Assembly (NCBI GenBank): GCA_951801955.1
Contig: CATOOV010000019.1
Coordinates: forward strand, 1 to 53,069
DNA length: 53,069 nucleotides
Source: an uncultured Lachnospiraceae bacterium
Lineage (GTDB): Bacteria; Bacillota; Clostridia; Lachnospirales; Lachnospiraceae
Direction: 5' to 3'
Of the stretch, positions 1-9,279 are shown piece after piece. Position 1 is the first letter of the stretch. The number at the start of each line of letters is the position of its first letter. The notes under the pieces were generated by a model. That model was given only the letters and a program-made list of their open reading frames with translations, had not been told where the DNA came from and did no database searches. The translations under genes and the position numbers were made by a program.

Positions 1-48
1 ATCCTTATCCGCTTTGTTTTCATGTCTTAAAACTCTTGTTATCCACAT
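1..48 (-). CDS. Possible 5' end of a minus-strand gene cut by the window edge
   Basis: Reading leftward, an ATG at position 48 opens a frame of 16 codons (MWITRVLRHENKADKD) that stays open to the window edge. An AGGAG motif lies 4-5 nt upstream (about 53-58). A second ATG at 52 in another frame stops after ten codons. A TATACT box with an extended TG lies on the same strand at 139-144. The fragment is too short to identify, so the call rests only on the ribosome site and the open frame. Confidence 0.3.
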   Translation of the reverse strand, partial: MWITRVLRHENKADKD

Positions 49-203
49 CCATCTCCTGTAAGTCCGGCTCAACCGGGCCTTTACCCTATTGGAATCAAGA
101 TTTTGAACTTGTTTCGCAATTACCTATATTATTGAAAGAGTATAGCACACTTCTTTGAAAAAAGAAAGATTGTGATTAATTTGTGATTTGTAGTCGGGAA
201 GCC

Positions 204-232
204 TTTCCATTTCAGAAAAAATGTGCTATCCT
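204..232 (+). promoter_or_regulatory. Candidate promoter for the lipoprotein-asnS transcript
   Basis: TTTCCA (204-209) and TATCCT (227-232) are separated by 17 nt, and a TG one base upstream of the -10 gives an extended -10 element. Both hexamers depart from consensus. It lies about 110 nt upstream of the lipoprotein start. Confidence 0.4.
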
Positions 233-339
233 TAATTATTGTGAAGAAAAGAGGAAGGTTTGAGCATATGGTGACTCGAATCCTGCACCTAAATCCATAG
301 GAATGGGTTTTGAAATTTAAAAAGAAAGGTAAATGTTAT

Positions 340-1593
340 ATGAAGAAAAAAATAATTATATTATTGGCTGCAGCATGTGCTGTCACATTGATTGGCGGCT
401 GTGGAACAAAAAAGAATACAGAGGAGAAAAAGGAGGATACCCAGCAATCGGAGGAAAATACCGAACAATCAGGTTCTGGCGAGAGTACGCAAAAGATTGA
501 ATATAACGCGGAAGAATGTGTAGAATTAGGTGATTATATGGGCATACAGTTGACATTGGGCACGTATGAAGTCACAGACCAGGATGTGGAGAAAAGCATT
601 GATACCATGCTCTTATCTTATCCAGATTATGTAGATTCTGACAAGACCACGGTGGAAAAAGGAGATACTGTAAATATTGATTATGAAGGGCTAAAAGATG
701 ATGTGGCGTTTGACGGCGGCACTGCACAGGGAGCAAACCTGGAAATTGGCTCTGGCAGTTTTATTGACGGTTTTGAGGATGGTTTGATTGGGAAGAAAGT
801 GGGAGAGAAAGTTTCCTTAGATCTGACCTTCCCGGAAGATTATCAAAATACAGAACTAGCAGGACAGGCAGTGGTGTTTAAGGTAACCATCAACAAGATT
901 GTCAATAAGGTGGATATGACATACAATACCATGACAGATGAATATGTGGCAAAAAATTTTGCATCCCAAGGGTATGAAAATGTACAGGATATGGTAAAAG
1001 GGGTAAAAGAACAGATGGAAACCAACAATGAAAGTACCAAGAAATCAGATACCCAGAATGCACTGTTTGCCAAACTTCGTGAAAATTCAAAAGTAACCTT
1101 GCCAGAGGGGCTGTTAGAAGAGCGGCTAAAGGAATATATGGACCAGTTTACGGCAAATATGGAAGCGAATTATGGGATGAAACTGGAAGATTATTTGTCC
1201 AGCATCAACACAACGGAGGAAGAATTTAACCAACAGGCAGAGCAGACAATGAAAGAAAGCCTGGAAAACCAGATTATTTTGGAAGCCATTGCCAAAAAAG
1301 AGAAGATTGAGGCAGATGAGAAAGGGTTTGCAGAATATAAGCAAGACGTGGTGGCAGATTTTGGCTTTGAGAGTGAAGAGGCTCTGATTAAGCAATATGG
1401 TGAGGATTATGTAAAAAACGCGTATGTCAGCGACAAGACCATGGATTTTCTCATTGAAAATGCAAAGATTACTTATGAAGACAAAGCTGAATCCACAGAT
1501 GCAGGAGAAAATGCAGGTTCTGACAGTCAGGAGGATGCGAAAGACGATGCAGCCTCCGACGGTCAGGCAGATGCAGGGGAAAATGCAGATTAA
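340..1593 (+). CDS. Trigger-factor-like FKBP peptidyl-prolyl isomerase lipoprotein
   Basis: Probable extracytoplasmic foldase anchored to the membrane by lipid. The ATG at 340 is preferred over an upstream start at 310 because AAAGGT precedes it at a good distance and the protein then begins with a clean signal peptide (MKKKIIILLAAACAV) and a lipobox (LIGGC; the Cys would be lipidated). An FKBP-type domain follows at about residues 95-190, with conserved GDTVNIDYEG, GSGSFIDGFEDGLIG and DLTFPEDY segments. The C-terminal half is helical and resembles the trigger factor chaperone arm. The tail is acidic and low in complexity (repeats of DAGENA/DGQADA type). The ribosome-binding N-terminal domain of true trigger factor is absent, so a PrsA-like role in folding secreted proteins is inferred. 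It lies 33 nt upstream of asnS. Confidence 0.85.
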   Translation: MKKKIIILLAAACAVTLIGGCGTKKNTEEKKEDTQQSEENTEQSGSGESTQKIEYNAEECVELGDYMGIQLTLGTYEVTDQDVEKSIDTMLLSYPDYVDSDKTTVEKGDTVNIDYEGLKDDVAFDGGTAQGANLEIGSGSFIDGFEDGLIGKKVGEKVSLDLTFPEDYQNTELAGQAVVFKVTINKIVNKVDMTYNTMTDEYVAKNFASQGYENVQDMVKGVKEQMETNNESTKKSDTQNALFAKLRENSKVTLPEGLLEERLKEYMDQFTANMEANYGMKLEDYLSSINTTEEEFNQQAEQTMKESLENQIILEAIAKKEKIEADEKGFAEYKQDVVADFGFESEEALIKQYGEDYVKNAYVSDKTMDFLIENAKITYEDKAESTDAGENAGSDSQEDAKDDAASDGQADAGENAD

Positions 1594-1626
1594 AAGGAAG
1601 GTTTTCAAAGATAAAGGAGAAGAGCT

Positions 1627-3018
1627 ATGGAATTAATTAATATCAAGGATTTGTATCGAAAGAGAGAAAAATATCTAGAAAAAGAAGTGAATATTGGCGG
1701 CTGGGTGAGAAGCATCCGCAATTCTAAGAACTTTGGATTTATTGTAGTAAACGACGGTACTTTTTTTGAACCTGTCCAGGTGGTATATCACGATGGGCTT
1801 TCGAATTTTGCAGAAGTAGAAAAATTAAATGTAGGTGCGGCAATCCTTGTGAAAGGAAAGCTGGTTCCCACCCCATCGGCAAAGCAGCCTTTTGAAATCC
1901 AGGCAGAGGAAGTCCTAATAGAAGGGAAGTCCACGCCAGATTATCCTTTGCAGAAGAAACGCCACAGCTTTGAATATTTGCGGACAATTTCCCATCTGAG
2001 ACCACGGACCAATACGTTTGAGGCGGTATTCCGTGTGCGTTCCCTGATTGCCTATGCCATCCACAAATTTTTCCAGGAGCGGGATTTTGTATATGTGCAT
2101 ACGCCCTTGATCACTGGAAGCGACTGTGAGGGTGCAGGAGAAATGTTCCAGGTTACTACGCTGGATTTGAACAATATTCCCAAAACTGAGGATGGAACGG
2201 TGGATTTTTCCCAAGATTTCTTTAACAAGCCCACAAACCTTACTGTAAGCGGACAGTTAAATGGTGAGACCTATGCCATGGCTTTTAAAAATATCTATAC
2301 ATTTGGTCCTACGTTCCGAGCAGAGAACTCTAATACCACCAGACATGCGGCAGAATTCTGGATGATTGAGCCGGAAATTGCATTTGCTGACCTCAAGGAT
2401 GATATGGTTTTGGCAGAGAGCATGTTGAAGTATATTATTTCTTATGTTTTGGAACATGCGCCAGAGGAGATGCAGTTTTTTAATCAGTTTGTGGACAAGG
2501 GATTGCTGGAGCGGTTAAATCATGTGGCAAATTCAGAATTTGCGCATGTGACCTATACAGAAGCTATTGAGATTTTGGAAAAAAATAATGATAAATTTGA
2601 GTATAAAGTTTCTTGGGGGGCAGACCTTCAGACAGAACATGAGAGGTATCTGACAGAAGAGGTCTTTCAGAGGCCTGTCTTTGTGACGGATTATCCCAAA
2701 GAAATCAAGGCATTCTATATGAAACTGAATCCTGACGGCAAGACAGTCGCGGCAGTGGACTGCCTAGTGCCAGGAATTGGAGAAATTATTGGCGGAAGCC
2801 AAAGAGAGGATGACTACGAGAAATTATGCCAGCGGATGGACGAGCTGGGACTCAACAAAGAAGATTATAATTTTTATTTGGATTTGCGCAAATATGGATC
2901 TGCAAGACATGCTGGCTTTGGATTGGGCTTTGAACGGTGTGTCATGTATTTGACAGGTATGACCAATATCCGTGATGTCGTGCCGTTCCCAAGGACGGTA
3001 AACAATTGTGAGCTTTAA
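1627..3018 (+). CDS. asnS: Asparagine--tRNA ligase
   Basis: Charges tRNA-Asn with asparagine in the cytoplasm. The 463 residues are full length for the family. An N-terminal OB-fold anticodon-binding domain (about residues 15-100, starting at [19 protein letters not shown]) precedes a class II catalytic core. Motif 2 is visible as [20 protein letters not shown], and motif 3 as [15 protein letters not shown] near the C-terminus. The pattern separates it from AspRS, which has its own gene at 47225. The ATG at 1627 follows AAGGAGAAG. It lies close behind the lipoprotein gene and is probably co-transcribed with it. No T-box leader is seen in front of it. Confidence 0.97.
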   Translation: MELINIKDLYRKREKYLEKEVNIGGWVRSIRNSKNFGFIVVNDGTFFEPVQVVYHDGLSNFAEVEKLNVGAAILVKGKLVPTPSAKQPFEIQAEEVLIEGKSTPDYPLQKKRHSFEYLRTISHLRPRTNTFEAVFRVRSLIAYAIHKFFQERDFVYVHTPLITGSDCEGAGEMFQVTTLDLNNIPKTEDGTVDFSQDFFNKPTNLTVSGQLNGETYAMAFKNIYTFGPTFRAENSNTTRHAAEFWMIEPEIAFADLKDDMVLAESMLKYIISYVLEHAPEEMQFFNQFVDKGLLERLNHVANSEFAHVTYTEAIEILEKNNDKFEYKVSWGADLQTEHERYLTEEVFQRPVFVTDYPKEIKAFYMKLNPDGKTVAAVDCLVPGIGEIIGGSQREDDYEKLCQRMDELGLNKEDYNFYLDLRKYGSARHAGFGLGFERCVMYLTGMTNIRDVVPFPRTVNNCEL

Positions 3019-3136
3019 TTAATTTTAATGCGCTGTTGGCGTTATAATGGCAGGTTCCCAGAGATTTACCGTTTATAGAGGCGGGGGGTTCCCGGTTGGT
3101 TGTGTCAGAAAACAGTTTTCAGGCACGCTCTTGGAG

Positions 3137-3298
3137 AACAAAAGTGTGTTTCACGTACCCCCGCGACTAATTTCTTTTGCTAACGCATCTTTTGTTTCGC
3201 GCCGCGCACAGTTACGAAGTGACTCTTTCCACTTGTGCGCGTGCGCATTTTGCTGTTCTATATTAGGAAAGTTTAAAGAACTTTCCTAATATAGAACA
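3137..3298 (-). repeat. Dispersed repeat family A, copy 1 (hairpin plus body)
   Basis: Read on the minus strand, a hairpin at 3254-3298 (20-bp perfect stem, 5-nt loop) is followed by a GC-rich body of about 110 bp. The hairpin is identical over 45 bp to 32657-32701. The body matches 32550-32660 and 32705-32819, including GATGCGTTAGCAAAAGAAAT. Two more copies lie at 32481-32819. The copy fills the gap between asnS and the convergent DHH gene. An 80-codon open frame crossing it (3047-3289) is not credible as a gene. Confidence 0.85.
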
Positions 3299-3300
3299 CA

Positions 3301-3339
3301 GAACAATCCCAGGCAAGTTTAACCTGCCTGGGATTGTTC
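3301..3339 (-). terminator. Hairpin spanning the stop codon of the DHH gene
   Basis: GAACAATCCCAGGCA (3301-3315) pairs perfectly with 3325-3339 around a 9-nt loop. The stop codon of the minus-strand DHH gene (3319-3321) lies inside that loop. No long T-run follows on the minus strand, but the family A hairpin begins 3 nt further on. It probably acts as a transcription stop or mRNA 3'-end protector. Confidence 0.6.
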
Positions 3340-4302
3340 CATTTCTGCAATGATATTCAAAAAAGTATGCTGGATGGTATTGTGGATGTCTTCACCCAGA
3401 AGATGCAGGTTTGCTGAGGGAATCATGCCGCCTGCCATAGAAGGATGCCCGCCGCCGCTGCCATAGGAATGTAAGACCTTGTTGATTAAATTTCCGGCAT
3501 GGATTCGGTTCTGTTCACTGCGGACAGAAAAACGGATGCCGTCTGTCTGCATGGCATAGATCACAGCAATGTCAACTACATCCAGGGATAAAATAAAGTC
3601 TGAGATAATGGCGATCAATGCCTGGGCACAGTTAAAAGGAATATAGGCAAAACCTGTCCGGTCAAAAATCTGAATATTTTGAATTGCCGCCCCATATGCC
3701 CGCAGGTCGTCAAATTCCATTGTGTTGTTGTACATGTCTGCTACAAGCTGCCAGTCTGCAAAGGTGAATAAAAAGGAAAGCATTTCAGTATCCAGCGCCG
3801 TGGTCCCCCTTGTAAAATCTGCCGTATCCATTTTGATACCATAAGCAAGGGCAGCAGCACATTTCTGCTGGAGGGGGGTATGGGTACTTTGAAAGTAGGA
3901 GGCAATGATAGAAGAACAAGATCCCACAGGGCGAATATCCTGGTAGAGATATTCATAGGAAAAGAAAATGGGATGATGGTCGATACAAGCCACCTCATCA
4001 CCAATTAAATCTGTGACGTTACTGTTCTTTTTTTGGGAATCCACTAGGACAATCAAGTCGCGTTCTGTCATTTTGTCAAGGTCACCTTTGGAAATCATAG
4101 TAATCTCGAAAGTTTCCAACATTTTCTTGGCGCTGAGCCTGTCAATCTTTCCATCATAACAAAGGGTGGCAGGGATTCCGTGGTAAGCGAGAAACTGCTG
4201 GAGACCAAAGGCACTTGCAATGGCATCGGGATCCGGGAAGTTGTGGGTCTGGATATATACCGTGTGGTTTCTTAAGATTTCAATTAAGTCTAACGGGTTC
4301 AT
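3319..4302 (-). CDS. DHH/DHHA1 family phosphoesterase (NrnA-like)
   Basis: Probable cytoplasmic metal-dependent phosphoesterase acting on short oligonucleotides, pAp or cyclic dinucleotide products. The N-terminal DHH domain has HNFPDPDAIASAFG at about residues 20-33, a metal-binding Asp in VLVDSQKK, and the signature CIDHHPIF near residue 110. The C-terminal DHHA1 domain ends with SYGSGGGHPSMAGG, the conserved substrate-binding glycine/histidine loop. At 327 residues it matches NrnA length and lacks the extra RecJ domains. The ATG at 4302 follows GAAGGGAG. It faces asnS and is monocistronic. NrnA, MgpA and other stand-alone DHH enzymes cannot be separated from sequence alone. Confidence 0.85.
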   Translation of the reverse strand: MNPLDLIEILRNHTVYIQTHNFPDPDAIASAFGLQQFLAYHGIPATLCYDGKIDRLSAKKMLETFEITMISKGDLDKMTERDLIVLVDSQKKNSNVTDLIGDEVACIDHHPIFFSYEYLYQDIRPVGSCSSIIASYFQSTHTPLQQKCAAALAYGIKMDTADFTRGTTALDTEMLSFLFTFADWQLVADMYNNTMEFDDLRAYGAAIQNIQIFDRTGFAYIPFNCAQALIAIISDFILSLDVVDIAVIYAMQTDGIRFSVRSEQNRIHAGNLINKVLHSYGSGGGHPSMAGGMIPSANLHLLGEDIHNTIQHTFLNIIAEMEQSQAG

Positions 4303-4320
4303 TTGGGACTCCCTTCTTTT

Positions 4321-4388
4321 TTATTTCCGTGGGCAATGTACCCAAAGCGCACTTAGGAAAATAGCCATATTTTCATGGATATTTGACT
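4321..4388 (+). repeat. Dispersed repeat family B, partial copy
   Basis: Contains the family B start (GGGCAATGTACCCAAAG), then CACTTAGGAAAATA and a small hairpin around CATGGATATTTGAC, and diverges after that. It is a truncated relative of the 128-bp elements at 38748-38875 and 45021-45148. It lies in the divergent gap between the DHH gene and truA. Confidence 0.75.
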
Positions 4389-4474
4389 CACAATACGCTG
4401 TAACCCATCTTATCATATTTCCTTGTAAAAGTCATTATTTTTTGTTATGATGCTTTTTAGTACAACGAATCATA

Positions 4475-4560
4475 CCTTAGATACGCCGAATGGCATGATG
4501 GGCAGCCATTTGGGGACGCCTTAGATACGCCGTAATTTATGGTAGGGAGCCCTTTGGATA
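4475..4560 (+). repeat. Dispersed repeat family C, two tandem degenerate units
   Basis: Two consecutive units, each starting CTTAGATACGCCG and ending with CCNTTTGG. They resemble the REP-like sequence at 29868, 33862, 38186 and 51564. With the family B copy they account for most of the 312-bp gap between the DHH gene and truA. Confidence 0.6.
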
Positions 4561-4614
4561 CAAGTTTTGGGTATATTTAGGCAGTATAGAGGAATGCCAG
4601 AAAGGACATAAACA

Positions 4615-5364
4615 GTGCAAAATTATAAAATGATCATAGAATATGATGGCTCCCGGTATAAGGGCTGGCAGAGCCAAAAGGATACAGATGTGACGATCCA
4701 GGGGAAATTAAACAGTGTATTTTCAGCATTAGAAGGCAGATCGGTAGAGGTACAAGGTTCTGGCAGGACAGATGCGGGGGTCCATGCCACGGGGCAGGCA
4801 GCAAATGTAAAGCTTACGGTTGATAAGATGCCCAAGGAAATCAAAGATTATGTAAATCAATATCTGCCAGAAGATATTGGGATTATAGAGATTGACAAGG
4901 CGCCTGAGAGATTTCATGCAAGGCTGTGCGCCACAAAAAAAACTTATTGTTATCGGATTTTCAACAGCAGTGACCCTAATGTATTTGGAAGAAAATGGAT
5001 GTATGAAATTAGGGAACCGCTGGATATCCCTGCGATGCGCCGTGCTGCCCAGTATTTGGTTGGCAGACACGATTTTGCTGCATTTTGCGCCAGGGCACAG
5101 AAAAAGAAATCAACAGTGCGGACGATCTACCAGATTGAAATTCTTCAAAACGAGAAGGAAGTGGATGTAGTGGTTACTGGAAATGGTTTTCTGCATCATA
5201 TGGTACGTATTATTACAGGTACTTTGGTTGAGGTTGGCGAGGGAAAACGAACCCCTAGGGACATGGTGGAAATTATGGAAAAAGGAATACGGAAAAATGC
5301 TGGAATCACCATGCCTGCGAAGGGATTGACACTTTGTAACGTTGAATATGAAAACGAGATGTAG
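4615..5364 (+). CDS. truA: tRNA pseudouridine synthase A
   Basis: Converts uridines 38-40 of the tRNA anticodon stem-loop to pseudouridine. The 249 residues are typical for TruA. The catalytic Asp lies in GRTDAGVHA at about residues 50-58. Other family marks are the N-terminal MIIEYDGSRYKGWQ, YRIFNS, the HDFAAFCA segment and HHMVRIITGTLVEVG. The start is a GTG at 4615 with AGAAAGGA 9 nt upstream; no ATG is better placed. It ends 10 nt before recJ, so the two are co-transcribed. Confidence 0.95.
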   Translation: MQNYKMIIEYDGSRYKGWQSQKDTDVTIQGKLNSVFSALEGRSVEVQGSGRTDAGVHATGQAANVKLTVDKMPKEIKDYVNQYLPEDIGIIEIDKAPERFHARLCATKKTYCYRIFNSSDPNVFGRKWMYEIREPLDIPAMRRAAQYLVGRHDFAAFCARAQKKKSTVRTIYQIEILQNEKEVDVVVTGNGFLHHMVRIITGTLVEVGEGKRTPRDMVEIMEKGIRKNAGITMPAKGLTLCNVEYENEM

Positions 5365-5374
5365 AGGCAGACAA

Positions 5375-7138
5375 ATGGAAAAATGGGTAGTTGCGGCAAA
5401 GAGGGCAGATTTTAAAGGGATTGCAGAAGAATTCGGGATTGACCAGGTGACAGCAAGGATTATCCGCAACCGCGAAGTGGTGGGGAAAGAGGAGATCGAG
5501 AAGTATTTGCATGGAACCTTAAAGGATCTCCACGACCCCAGGCAGATGAAAGATATCGTACTTGCCGCAGAACTTTTACAGAAAAAAATTAAACAAGAAA
5601 AGAAAATCAGGATTCTGGGGGATTATGATATTGACGGCGTACAGTCAGTCTATATTTTGTATGACGCTTTAAGACGCTGCGGCGCGCAGGTAGACTATGT
5701 AATACCTGATCGGATTGCAGACGGTTATGGAGTCAATGAACGGCTGGTACGCCATGCCTTGGAAGATGGGATAGACACCATTTTAACCTGTGATAATGGC
5801 ATTGCCGCATTTCAAGAGATTAGCCTGGCAAAAAGGCTAGGGATGACAGTAATTATTACGGACCACCATGAGGTGCCTTTTGAGGTACACAAAGACGGGG
5901 AACGAAAGTATCAGATACCGCCTGCAGATGCAGTGGTAAATCCCAAACAGGCAGATTGTACTTATCCTTTTAAATGCTTGTGCGGTGCAGCAGTCGCTTT
6001 TAAATTGATACAGGTACTCTATCAGGAATTGGGAAAGGCACAAAAGGAGGCGCTGCTTTATCTGGAAAATGCAGCTTTTGCCACAGTGGGCGATGTGATG
6101 GATTTACAGGGAGAGAATCGGATTTTGGTGAAGGAGGGGCTGAAGGCTTTCAACCACACAAAAAACTATGGTATGCGTGCATTGATGGCGCGCAACCAGC
6201 TTGTGCCAGGCAGTATTAAATCCTATCATATTGGATTTGTGCTGGGTCCCTGCCTAAATGCCAGCGGCAGGCTGGATACGGCAAAACGTGCCTTGGATAT
6301 GCTGTTGGCAGAAGACGAATACCAGGCGGCAGAGTATGCGGGGGATTTGTATGATTTGAATGTGAGCCGTAAAGAGATGACAGAGCAGGGGGTGTTAAGG
6401 GCAAAGGAGCTGGTGGAACACACAAGGCTTAAGGAGGACAAGGTTTTGGTGATTTATCTGCCCGACTGCCATGAGAGCCTTGCGGGAATTATTGCCGGGC
6501 GTATTCGGGAACAATACAACCGTCCCACGTTTGTATTGACAAAATCAGAGGAGGGCGTCAAAGGCTCTGGACGTTCCATTGAACCGTATTCCATGTATGA
6601 AGAGATGACAAAATGTAAGGAATTGTTTGTGAAATATGGAGGGCATCCTATGGCGGCAGGGCTGTCTTTGCCAGAGGAAAATGTAGAAATATTTTGTCGA
6701 AAAATGAATGAAAATACGATATTGACCGATGAAGATTTACAGGGGAAGGTTGTGATAGATGTCCCAATGCCTTTGGATTACATATCAAAGAAGCTGATTT
6801 CGGAGTTAAGTATTTTGGAACCATTTGGAAAATCGAATGAAAAACCTGTGTTTGCTGACCGGAACATTCAGATTTTGTCCCTTCGGATTTTAGGGAAAAA
6901 TCAAAATGTGTGCAGGATGCAGGTGAAAAGCCAGGGCGGCGTCATTTTTACAGCTTTGTATTTTGGTCAGGTGCAGCAGTTTTTGGACTTTCTAGAGGAA
7001 AAATATAGCATGGATGCAGTAAAGCGGGCAATGGCAGGAAGAGAAAGCGGTATACTGGTATCTTTTGTGTATTATCCAGAGATCAATGTATATAATGGAA
7101 GAGAAAGTATTCAGATTGTTGTAAAGAATTATTGTTAA
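5375..7138 (+). CDS. recJ: Single-stranded-DNA-specific exonuclease RecJ
   Basis: 5'-3' exonuclease on single-stranded DNA in recombinational and mismatch repair. The 587-residue form starts at the ATG at 5375, behind AGAGGCAG. A start at 5342 would overlap truA and add 11 basic residues not typical of the family. DHH motifs are ILGDYDIDGVQSVYIL (about residue 88), the TCDNGIAA segment and IITDHHEVP. The DHHA1 part carries GSGRS and KYGGHPMAAGLSL, and an OB-like C-terminal domain follows (LEPFGKSNEKPVF). This is the common RecJ core layout, slightly longer than the E. coli enzyme. Confidence 0.93.
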   Translation: MEKWVVAAKRADFKGIAEEFGIDQVTARIIRNREVVGKEEIEKYLHGTLKDLHDPRQMKDIVLAAELLQKKIKQEKKIRILGDYDIDGVQSVYILYDALRRCGAQVDYVIPDRIADGYGVNERLVRHALEDGIDTILTCDNGIAAFQEISLAKRLGMTVIITDHHEVPFEVHKDGERKYQIPPADAVVNPKQADCTYPFKCLCGAAVAFKLIQVLYQELGKAQKEALLYLENAAFATVGDVMDLQGENRILVKEGLKAFNHTKNYGMRALMARNQLVPGSIKSYHIGFVLGPCLNASGRLDTAKRALDMLLAEDEYQAAEYAGDLYDLNVSRKEMTEQGVLRAKELVEHTRLKEDKVLVIYLPDCHESLAGIIAGRIREQYNRPTFVLTKSEEGVKGSGRSIEPYSMYEEMTKCKELFVKYGGHPMAAGLSLPEENVEIFCRKMNENTILTDEDLQGKVVIDVPMPLDYISKKLISELSILEPFGKSNEKPVFADRNIQILSLRILGKNQNVCRMQVKSQGGVIFTALYFGQVQQFLDFLEEKYSMDAVKRAMAGRESGILVSFVYYPEINVYNGRESIQIVVKNYC

Positions 7139-7260
7139 AGCGGAAGGTTTCTGCTTTGACGCGGGATTGTACTCACGGAAAATTTTTCGCATTGGTTTCA
7201 TGACGAAAATCACCAGTATTTTGTATCAAATCATAAAATTTAAAGAAAGGGCATGACAGT

Positions 7261-8190
7261 ATGAAAAAGAGCACGTTTCAATTTTTATCAGCGGATAAAA
7301 AGACCAAGATCCATGGAGTGAAATGGGAACCAGACCAGGGAGAAATCCAGGGAATCTTACAAATCAGCCATGGTATGATCGAGTATGTGGAGCGCTATGA
7401 GGAGTTTGCCGCATATCTTACAAAAAAAGGGTTTCTGGTTGTAGGAAATGATCATTTGGGACATGGGGATTCTGTGGTATCGCAAGAGTGTTGGGGGTAT
7501 TTTGCGCCAGAGAAGGGGAGTGACCTGGTGGTGAAGGATCTGCAGAAATTGCGTATTCATATCCAGAGGGACTACCCTGGTGTCCCCTATTTTATGTTGG
7601 GACACAGTATGGGGTCTTTTCTCCTGCGGAAATATCTGTCCAGGTATGGCAGCGGACTTTCAGGAGCGATCATTATGGGGACTGGAAACCAGCCCAATAT
7701 AGCCGTGATTTTTGGAAAAGCAGTCTGTAAGTTTGCCGCATTGTTCCGGGGATGGAAATATCGAAGTAAACTAGTAGATCAATTGGCGTTTTCAGGGAAT
7801 AACAAGAGATTTCAGGAGGAGAATACTTCAAATTCATGGCTGACAAGGGATAAAAAGATTGTAGAGGAATACAATGCACAACCCCGCTGTACCTTTCAAT
7901 TTACCCTGAATGGATATTACAATTTATTTGATACCATCCATTTCATCAATCGGCATAGGAACATTGACCAGATTCCAAAAGAGCTGCCAGTGTTTTTGGT
8001 TTCGGGAGAGGACGACCCCGTGGGGAATTATGGCGTAGGAGTAAGACAAGTTTATGGAATTTATAAGAGGGCAGGAATTTTGGATATTAGATATAAGCTT
8101 TATCCGTTAGACCGCCATGAAATTTTAAATGAGCTGGATAAGGAAGTAGTTTACAGGGATATTTACAGGTGGATGCAACATCATCTGTAA
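7261..8190 (+). CDS. Alpha/beta hydrolase, monoacylglycerol-lipase type
   Basis: Serine hydrolase of the lysophospholipase/monoglyceride lipase branch (Hydrolase_4), probably cytoplasmic since no signal peptide is seen. The nucleophile elbow is GHSMGS (Ser at about residue 119). ISHGMIEY near residue 37 is the family's HG oxyanion motif, and HLGHGDS follows. The acid is the Asp in VSGEDDPVGNYG and the base is the His in LDRHEILNE near residue 284. The 309 residues fit the family. The start has AAAGGG about 10 nt upstream. It follows recJ by 122 nt and precedes the DUF1002 gene by 39 nt. The substrate is unknown. Confidence 0.85.
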   Translation: MKKSTFQFLSADKKTKIHGVKWEPDQGEIQGILQISHGMIEYVERYEEFAAYLTKKGFLVVGNDHLGHGDSVVSQECWGYFAPEKGSDLVVKDLQKLRIHIQRDYPGVPYFMLGHSMGSFLLRKYLSRYGSGLSGAIIMGTGNQPNIAVIFGKAVCKFAALFRGWKYRSKLVDQLAFSGNNKRFQEENTSNSWLTRDKKIVEEYNAQPRCTFQFTLNGYYNLFDTIHFINRHRNIDQIPKELPVFLVSGEDDPVGNYGVGVRQVYGIYKRAGILDIRYKLYPLDRHEILNELDKEVVYRDIYRWMQHHL

Positions 8191-8229
8191 AAATGGCATC
8201 GCGGGAAGCTGTACGAAAAGGAGGAGACT

Positions 8230-9156
8230 ATGAAGAAATACATCAAACGTTGGACAGCACTGCTTCTAATAGGTATTATGATGACTTTGCCAATGGCAAA
8301 TGTTTCTGCAGCAGAGGCTGAAAAAATAAAACAGGAAGGAGAAGTGACGGAGCCAATTACCAAGGAGGATAAACCGTATCTTGCTTTGGGAGCTAATTTG
8401 AGCCCAAAACAGCAGGAGACGGTATTGTCGCTTCTTGGTATTAATCCCGATGAGATTAAAGATTACGATGTGATTTATATTACCAATGAGGAAGAACATG
8501 AATATCTGGGAGATTATGTCGCCGCTGACAAGATTGGAACACGTTCCCTTTCTTCTGTACTTGTGGTAAAAAGGGAGCAGGGGCACGGAATCAATATTAC
8601 CACCAAGAATATTTCTTATTGTACCATTGGAATGTATAAAAATGCACTGATTACCGCGGGAATCACCGATGCGGATATCATTGTGGCGGCTCCTATGCCC
8701 ATATCTGGAACTGCCGCATTGGTAGGCGCTATGATGGCATATTCCGATATGACGGGAGAAAAAGTGACGGAACAGAGTATGGATACGGCATTGAATGAGC
8801 TGGTTCTGACTGGGGATATCGCAGACACGGTTGGGGACGCAGAAAAAGCAGAGGAGCTGTTGGCATATCTGAAACAGGAAGTGGTCGCAGAGAAATTGAG
8901 TTCTGACCACGATATCCGGGAAGTAATTGATGAGGCATGTAAAGAGTTTGATATTTCCCTCTCTGAGAATGAAACAGTCCAGTTGGTAGGATTACTGCAG
9001 AAAATTGAAAAGCTGGATTTGGATTTGGATTCTATGAAAGAGCAGGCGCAGGCTCTTTATGATAAGCTTTCAGAAATTGACACAGAAGGATTCTTTGATA
9101 AGATAGCCGGATTTTTCCGTTCGATCATTGAGTTTTTCAAAGGCTTATTTTCGTAA
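8230..9156 (+). CDS. DUF1002 family secreted protein (YpuA-like)
   Basis: Exported protein of unknown function. A cleavable signal peptide (MKKYIKRWTALLLIGIMM..., cleavage near VSAAEA) is followed by the DUF1002 core at about residues 55-230. Typical segments are LGANLSPKQQETVLSLLG, TNEEEHEYLGDY and AAPMPISGTAALVGAMMAY. The C-terminal about 60 residues are helical and end in an aromatic amphipathic stretch (FFKGLFS) that could touch the membrane. AAGGAGGAG precedes the ATG. The gene is followed immediately by a strong terminator. Bacillus YpuA has been linked to the cell wall, but no reaction is known. Confidence 0.85.
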   Translation: MKKYIKRWTALLLIGIMMTLPMANVSAAEAEKIKQEGEVTEPITKEDKPYLALGANLSPKQQETVLSLLGINPDEIKDYDVIYITNEEEHEYLGDYVAADKIGTRSLSSVLVVKREQGHGINITTKNISYCTIGMYKNALITAGITDADIIVAAPMPISGTAALVGAMMAYSDMTGEKVTEQSMDTALNELVLTGDIADTVGDAEKAEELLAYLKQEVVAEKLSSDHDIREVIDEACKEFDISLSENETVQLVGLLQKIEKLDLDLDSMKEQAQALYDKLSEIDTEGFFDKIAGFFRSIIEFFKGLFS

Positions 9157-9167
9157 AAATAACGGAT

Positions 9168-9208
9168 GCCCAAAGGTGGGAAAAAGAAGTTCCCAAATAC
9201 CTTTGGGC
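9168..9208 (+). terminator. Intrinsic terminator after the DUF1002 gene
   Basis: GCCCAAAGGT (9168-9177) pairs with ACCTTTGGGC (9199-9208), with a second inner stem GGGAA/TTCCC, and GCTTTT follows. It closes the hydrolase-DUF1002 transcript. Confidence 0.8.
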
Positions 9209-9212
9209 GCTT

Positions 9213-9279
9213 TTATTCCCGCGAGCAATGTACCCAAAGGGCACTTAGGAAAATAGACATGCTTGCATGGATATTTGAC
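9213..9279 (+). repeat. Dispersed repeat family B, partial copy
   Basis: Begins TTATTCCCGCGAGCAATGTA, then ACCCAAAGGGCACTTAGG, and stays close to the 45021-45168 copy up to GGATATTTGAC. The right half and second inverted end are missing. The remaining bases to 9513 hold no gene I can support. The end of that stretch (about 9417-9436, minus strand) shares GCCCCGTC and GCTTGC with 38925-38950. Confidence 0.75.

Noticed and set aside
3047..3289. 80-residue open frame downstream of asnS
   Set aside because: It lies across repeat family A and its hairpin, has no ribosome site and no protein-like composition.
8266..8910. 214-residue minus-strand frame opposite the DUF1002 gene
   Set aside because: The plus-strand frame has a signal peptide, family motifs and a strong ribosome site; this one has none.
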